Shown here: piece after piece, positions 51,688 to 55,058 of the stretch
Numbering within the stretch: position 1 is the stretch's first letter
Layout of the letters: each line of letters opens with the position of its first letter
Source of the DNA: Sphaerochaetaceae bacterium
GTDB lineage: Bacteria; Spirochaetota; Spirochaetia; Sphaerochaetales; Sphaerochaetaceae
DNA length: 55,058 bases
Assembly (NCBI GenBank): GCA_028532915.1
Contig: JAQQAI010000050.1
Coordinates: 1 to 55,058 of the forward strand
Direction: 5' to 3'
Notes under the pieces: generated by a model
The model's database searches: none
Told to the model about the DNA's origin: nothing
The model's input: only the letters and a program-made list of their open reading frames with translations
Made by a program: the position numbers and the translations under genes

Positions 51688-52488
51688 ATGGATTTGCAAT
51701 TGAAAAATCGTATTGTTCTGATTACCGGTGGAAGTCTTGGAATCGGTCTGGCTGTTGCGAAGGAGTTCGTAGCGAACGGGGCCCGGGTAATTATCTGCGG
51801 AAGGGATGAACAGAAGCTCTCAGAAGCTAAAGAATCGATTCTGAAAACTGATAAAAACGCCGAAATCGACACTGTAGCGTGTGATGTCTCAAAATATGAC
51901 GATCTGGAAAGGATGACCAAATACATTGATGAAACCTACCATGGTCTTGATATCCTGATAAATAATGCCGGGACCGGTTCCGAAGAGAAATCGATGACGG
52001 CACCAGACGATAAATGGTATTATTATTGGGATCTGCATGTAATGGCTGCGATACGGCTTACCAGGCTGTGTGTTCCTCTCATGAGAAAACGTGAAGGGGA
52101 AGGGGTCATCCTTCAAACATCTTCGATCTGTGCTACCCAGCCTCTTGGGTATGAACCGATTTATAATGTAACTAAGGCGGCATTGACAATGTATTCGAAA
52201 TGTCTTGCTGAGGAATTGATCGGTGAAAATATCAGGGTGAATTCTATTGCTCCAGGTCTTGTTCTTACACCCGATTGGCATAAGACAGCCGGAATCCTCA
52301 GCAAAGAGAAAGGAATAACACCTGATGAATTCTTTGCAGGAATAGCTGAAGATATGGCTCCGATCAACAGATTCGCACAGCCTGAAGAGATAGCGAAAAC
52401 GTTCGTCTTCCTTTGTTCACCTGTTTCTTCCTATATCGTAGGGTCGAATGTGCATATAGACGGCGGTGCGCTGAAAACAATCAATTAG
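51688..52488 (+). CDS. Short-chain dehydrogenase/reductase
   Basis: The 266-aa SDR has the cofactor motif TGGSLGIGLAVAKEF near residue 13, NNAG, the catalytic Ser in TSSIC and Tyr-x3-Lys in YNVTKAAL. The C-terminus VGSNVHIDGG is typical of classical SDRs. It is the second oxidoreductase of the operon and may act on the same polyol or on a sugar. It starts 16 bases after the previous stop with GGAG upstream. Confidence 0.9.
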   Translation: MDLQLKNRIVLITGGSLGIGLAVAKEFVANGARVIICGRDEQKLSEAKESILKTDKNAEIDTVACDVSKYDDLERMTKYIDETYHGLDILINNAGTGSEEKSMTAPDDKWYYYWDLHVMAAIRLTRLCVPLMRKREGEGVILQTSSICATQPLGYEPIYNVTKAALTMYSKCLAEELIGENIRVNSIAPGLVLTPDWHKTAGILSKEKGITPDEFFAGIAEDMAPINRFAQPEEIAKTFVFLCSPVSSYIVGSNVHIDGGALKTIN

Positions 52489-52502
52489 AGGAGTAACTGT
52501 TA

Positions 52503-53114
52503 ATGAGTATTCCTCGTAAAGAGATAATTTCTACATCTTTATCGGTCGCATCAAACGAAATACAGAACCTGATCTCCAAATTGGATGCTGCTGAGGTTTC
52601 AGTATTGATTGATGCGATTCTGCAACGTGAACAAAGCGGAAATGTTTTGCTCACCGGTATAGGGACAAGCGGCGTGGCAGCTCAGAAGATAGTGCATTCT
52701 TTGCGTTGTCAGCAGCTGCCCGCTCATTATCTTTCTCCCGGAGATGCCCTGCATGGTGCCTCGGGAGTGATACAGAAGGAAGACCTTCTTATCGCGATCT
52801 CAAACGGTGGAGATAGTGAGACCGTCAATGAGACCTGCCGGATTGCATCAGCCAGAGGGGCTCAGACGGCCGCAGTCACTGCAGACAGGAAAAATAATCT
52901 TGCTTCAATTGCAGACATTATTGTACAAGTGCAGGTGGAACGGGAAAGCGATTATATCGGGCTGCTCGCCACTTCAAGTATTCTATGTGTCATTGCGCTG
53001 TTTGATGCTATTGCCAGTGTAATTATGGCTGAACGCAATTTTAAACCAGAAGAATTTGCCAAAATACACCCTAAGGGGGGTGTCGGGCATAAACTGACTG
53101 AGCAGAAAAAATAG
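52503..53114 (+). CDS. SIS-domain sugar-phosphate isomerase
   Basis: The 203-aa product is a single SIS domain with GNVLLTGIGTSGVAAQKIVHSL, SPGDALHGASGVIQKEDLLIAISNGGDSETV and the end IHPKGGVGHKL, resembling KpsF/GutQ arabinose-5-phosphate isomerases without their CBS domains, or hexulose-phosphate isomerase. A step between a ketose and aldose phosphate is likely. GAGG lies nine bases upstream; 14 bases separate it from the SDR gene. Confidence 0.85.
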   Translation: MSIPRKEIISTSLSVASNEIQNLISKLDAAEVSVLIDAILQREQSGNVLLTGIGTSGVAAQKIVHSLRCQQLPAHYLSPGDALHGASGVIQKEDLLIAISNGGDSETVNETCRIASARGAQTAAVTADRKNNLASIADIIVQVQVERESDYIGLLATSSILCVIALFDAIASVIMAERNFKPEEFAKIHPKGGVGHKLTEQKK

Positions 53115-53125
53115 GAGATTTGCCT

Positions 53126-54604
53126 GTGTATATTGGAGTAGACTGCGGGACGCAAGGGACAAAAGTTATCGTCTATGATCATAAAAACAAAGAGATAATC
53201 GGAGAAGGGTATACCAAACATGATCTGATTGCTCTTGAAAATGGAAGGAGAGAACAGGACCCTCAATGGTGGATCGATGCTTTCGAAAAGGCCATGGATG
53301 AAGCCCTCTCTTCTGTCGGAAAGCACCGCAGAGAGATACGTGGTATCGGAGTGTCCGGTCAACAGCATGGATTAGTAATTCTTGATAATGATCGAAATGT
53401 ACTGAGAGATTCGAAACTGTGGAATGATACTGAGACCGCTGCAGAGAATCAAAAATTGATTGATCTGTGCGGTGGAGAATCCGGCGTGATCGGAAAGATT
53501 GGAACAGGATTACCAGTAGGGTATACAGCCAGCAAGGTCCTATGGGTTAAAGAAAATGAACCTGAGATCTATAGCAGGATCGCAACAGTCTGCAATCCAA
53601 AAGATTATCTGAACTATTACCTTACCGGGAGAATCTGTACCGATATAGGAAGTGCCTCAGGAACAGGATATTTCAACGTGAATTCACTGAAATGGAGTGA
53701 TGAGGTAATTTCTTTGATGGATGATAGCGGGATTCTCAGAAAGGCTCTTCCTGAAGTCGTTCCGGAAGGAAAGCCTATCGGCACCATATCATCAGAGATT
53801 GCCCGGCGTTTTTCTCTTTCTGATACTGTCATCGTATCTCCCGGAAGCGGTGATAATATGATGGCGGCGTTAGGAACCGGGAACGTTGAGGATGGAAACG
53901 CTACTCTATCTTTAGGGACCTCAGGTGTTCTGAGTATCTATTCCAGCAAAAATGAGGCCGGCTATTTTGATCCGATCACTCAGATTCAATGTGCCGGGAA
54001 CGGAGGCTGGATTCCTACTGTCATGACAATGAATGCTACCAGTACCAGCACTGCATTTCAGCAGCTTTTTGATCTGACAATCAAGGAGTTCGATCAGAAG
54101 TTAACCGATTCGGAACCCGGAGCTGAAGGTGTGATTCTCATACCCTTCCTCAATGGTGAAAGAATGCCACCGCTGCCGGATGGTAAAGGTCTTCTCTATG
54201 GTCTTACATTAAAGAATCTCCAGAAGAAAAATCTGATACGGGCTTCCGCCGAATCGGTGTTATACGGTTTAAGATGGGGAAGAGACCTGCTTACTAAAAA
54301 TACCGGAAAGATTAAACAATTGAGAATAACCGGCGGAGGAAGTAACAGCGCTCCCTGGAGACAGATGGCGGCTGATATCATGAACACTGAGGTTGTTGGA
54401 GTCAACTCCCGTGAGAGCGGTTCATTAGGAGCCGCATTGCAGGCAATGTGGGCTGATGGAGTTGGTGATATTACCCGATTATGTGCTGAACATGTTTCTC
54501 TCGATTATTCAAAGCATGCTGTTCCGGACCCTGGCAAGGTGAAAATCTATGATGAAGCCTATTCAACGTACATCAAAACCAGAAAACAGATGTTCGGAAT
54601 CTAA
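53126..54604 (+). CDS. xylB: FGGY carbohydrate kinase, xylulokinase-like
   Basis: The 492-aa product starts YIGVDCGTQGTKVIVYD and has the FGGY features: GVSGQQHGLVILD, TASKVLWVKENEPE, SPGSGDNMMAALGTG, and ITGGGSNSAPWRQMAADI. Closest in layout to xylulokinase, which makes D-xylulose 5-phosphate. AGGAG is eight bases before the GTG at 53126 and only two before a TTG at 53120. It ends the operon. Confidence 0.9.
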   Translation: MYIGVDCGTQGTKVIVYDHKNKEIIGEGYTKHDLIALENGRREQDPQWWIDAFEKAMDEALSSVGKHRREIRGIGVSGQQHGLVILDNDRNVLRDSKLWNDTETAAENQKLIDLCGGESGVIGKIGTGLPVGYTASKVLWVKENEPEIYSRIATVCNPKDYLNYYLTGRICTDIGSASGTGYFNVNSLKWSDEVISLMDDSGILRKALPEVVPEGKPIGTISSEIARRFSLSDTVIVSPGSGDNMMAALGTGNVEDGNATLSLGTSGVLSIYSSKNEAGYFDPITQIQCAGNGGWIPTVMTMNATSTSTAFQQLFDLTIKEFDQKLTDSEPGAEGVILIPFLNGERMPPLPDGKGLLYGLTLKNLQKKNLIRASAESVLYGLRWGRDLLTKNTGKIKQLRITGGGSNSAPWRQMAADIMNTEVVGVNSRESGSLGAALQAMWADGVGDITRLCAEHVSLDYSKHAVPDPGKVKIYDEAYSTYIKTRKQMFGI

Positions 54605-54634
54605 TAGTAAAATAATGTTAGTTGCGCCTCATAA

Positions 54635-54664
54635 GAACTGTCGCCTGAAAAGCGGCAGTTCCTT
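54635..54664. terminator. Terminator between xylB and sbcC
   Basis: GAACTGTCGC (54635-54644) and GCGGCAGTTC (54652-54661) form a 10-bp stem with one G-U pair. It lies between convergent genes; T tails are short. Confidence 0.6.
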
Positions 54665-54688
54665 ATAACCGTATTGTAGTCTTTTCTT

Positions 54689-55058
54689 CTACCCGGAAGT
54701 TATTCCCGAACCTTCGAGCACACTCTTTCCTCCGGTCGTCGGTTTGACAACGATCTTCGTTCCGATGCGCTCTTTAAGAAGCGATACATGGGAGATTATT
54801 CCAATGATCTTCCCTTTCTGCTGAAGGGTGGAGAGTGTTTCCAGAGCACTGTCGAGTGCTTCATCATCGAGTGTGCCGAATCCTTCATCAAGAAAAAGAG
54901 AGTCGACCCTCACTTTTCTGCTTGCCATCTGGGAAAGTCCGAGAGCTAACGATAGCGATATGATGAAGCTTTCACCTCCTGAAAGGTTTTTCGTAGATCG
55001 TATTTCCCCCGCCTGATAATTATCTATGACATTCAGTTCGAGTGGTTGTTCGGTATCG
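54689..55058 (-). CDS. sbcC: C-terminal end of nuclease subunit SbcC (partial)
   Basis: The reading frame stays open to the window edge, so the gene continues beyond it and only the last 122 codons are seen. They contain the ABC signature LSGGESFIISLSLALGLSQM, Walker B SLFLDEGFGTLDDEAL and an H-loop IISHVSLLKE, the C-terminal ATPase half of SbcC/Rad50. With SbcD it opens and trims DNA hairpins and ends. Confidence 0.9.
   Translation of the reverse strand, partial: DTEQPLELNVIDNYQAGEIRSTKNLSGGESFIISLSLALGLSQMASRKVRVDSLFLDEGFGTLDDEALDSALETLSTLQQKGKIIGIISHVSLLKERIGTKIVVKPTTGGKSVLEGSGITSG

Overview
The window reads as a chromosomal segment of an anaerobic, fermentative, double-membraned bacterium. 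Pyruvate formate-lyase with its activase, an FNR-type regulator with cluster cysteines, an oxygen-sensitive 2-hydroxyacyl-CoA dehydratase-type activase, signal peptidase II, an outer-membrane barrel protein and a sigma-54/Psp envelope-stress system all fit that. Gene content, moderate G+C and protein style suggest a spirochaete close to Sphaerochaeta. This is inference; no rRNA or other marker settles it. I saw no tRNA, rRNA, CRISPR array, insertion sequence or prophage.

Layout. 1-2923: four tandem genes for small secreted beta-rich paralogues, three behind the same promoter type. About 2966-3078: an unassigned structured RNA candidate with its own terminator. 3084-7172: ROK repressor, htpG, MscS channel. 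7184-14782: rlmE, a sigma-54-driven small RNA candidate, rhomboid protease, adenosine deaminase, ankyrin protein, proS, a class II aldolase-like gene and small genes. 14857-22103: HI0933-type flavoprotein with aspS, then a two-gene (elsewhere often fused) ATP-dependent electron activase. 22169-26512: marR plus a heterodimeric ABC exporter with a perfect 18-bp operator. 26586-29785: psp cluster (pspC, pspB-like, pspA, pspF, second pspA). 29947-38855: rsmI, TrmH-family methylase, Lon-like protease, Nif3, lspA group, a propeller enzyme, esterase, aroE, thiN. 38947-45619: barrel protein, CBS protein, AEC transporter, fnr-like gene, pflBA, guanine deaminase. 45622-54604: GntR/LacI-type regulator with a divergent sugar or polyol uptake and catabolism operon. 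The window ends inside sbcC.

Regulation is unusually readable. Three near-identical sigma-54 promoters with the motif TTGGCACACTnnTTGC(A/T) define a small PspF regulon: pspA operon, second pspA, and a short terminated RNA carrying an anti-Shine-Dalgarno stretch. An FNR/CRP-type box lies at the class II position of the pfl promoter. At nine genes a sigma-70-type -35/-10 pair puts the predicted transcription start on the start codon with no Shine-Dalgarno, so leaderless mRNAs look common here.

The best candidates for something undescribed are the sigma-54 RNA at 7862-7965, the secreted paralogue cluster with its shared promoter, the RNA at about 2966-3078, and the widespread leaderless starts.
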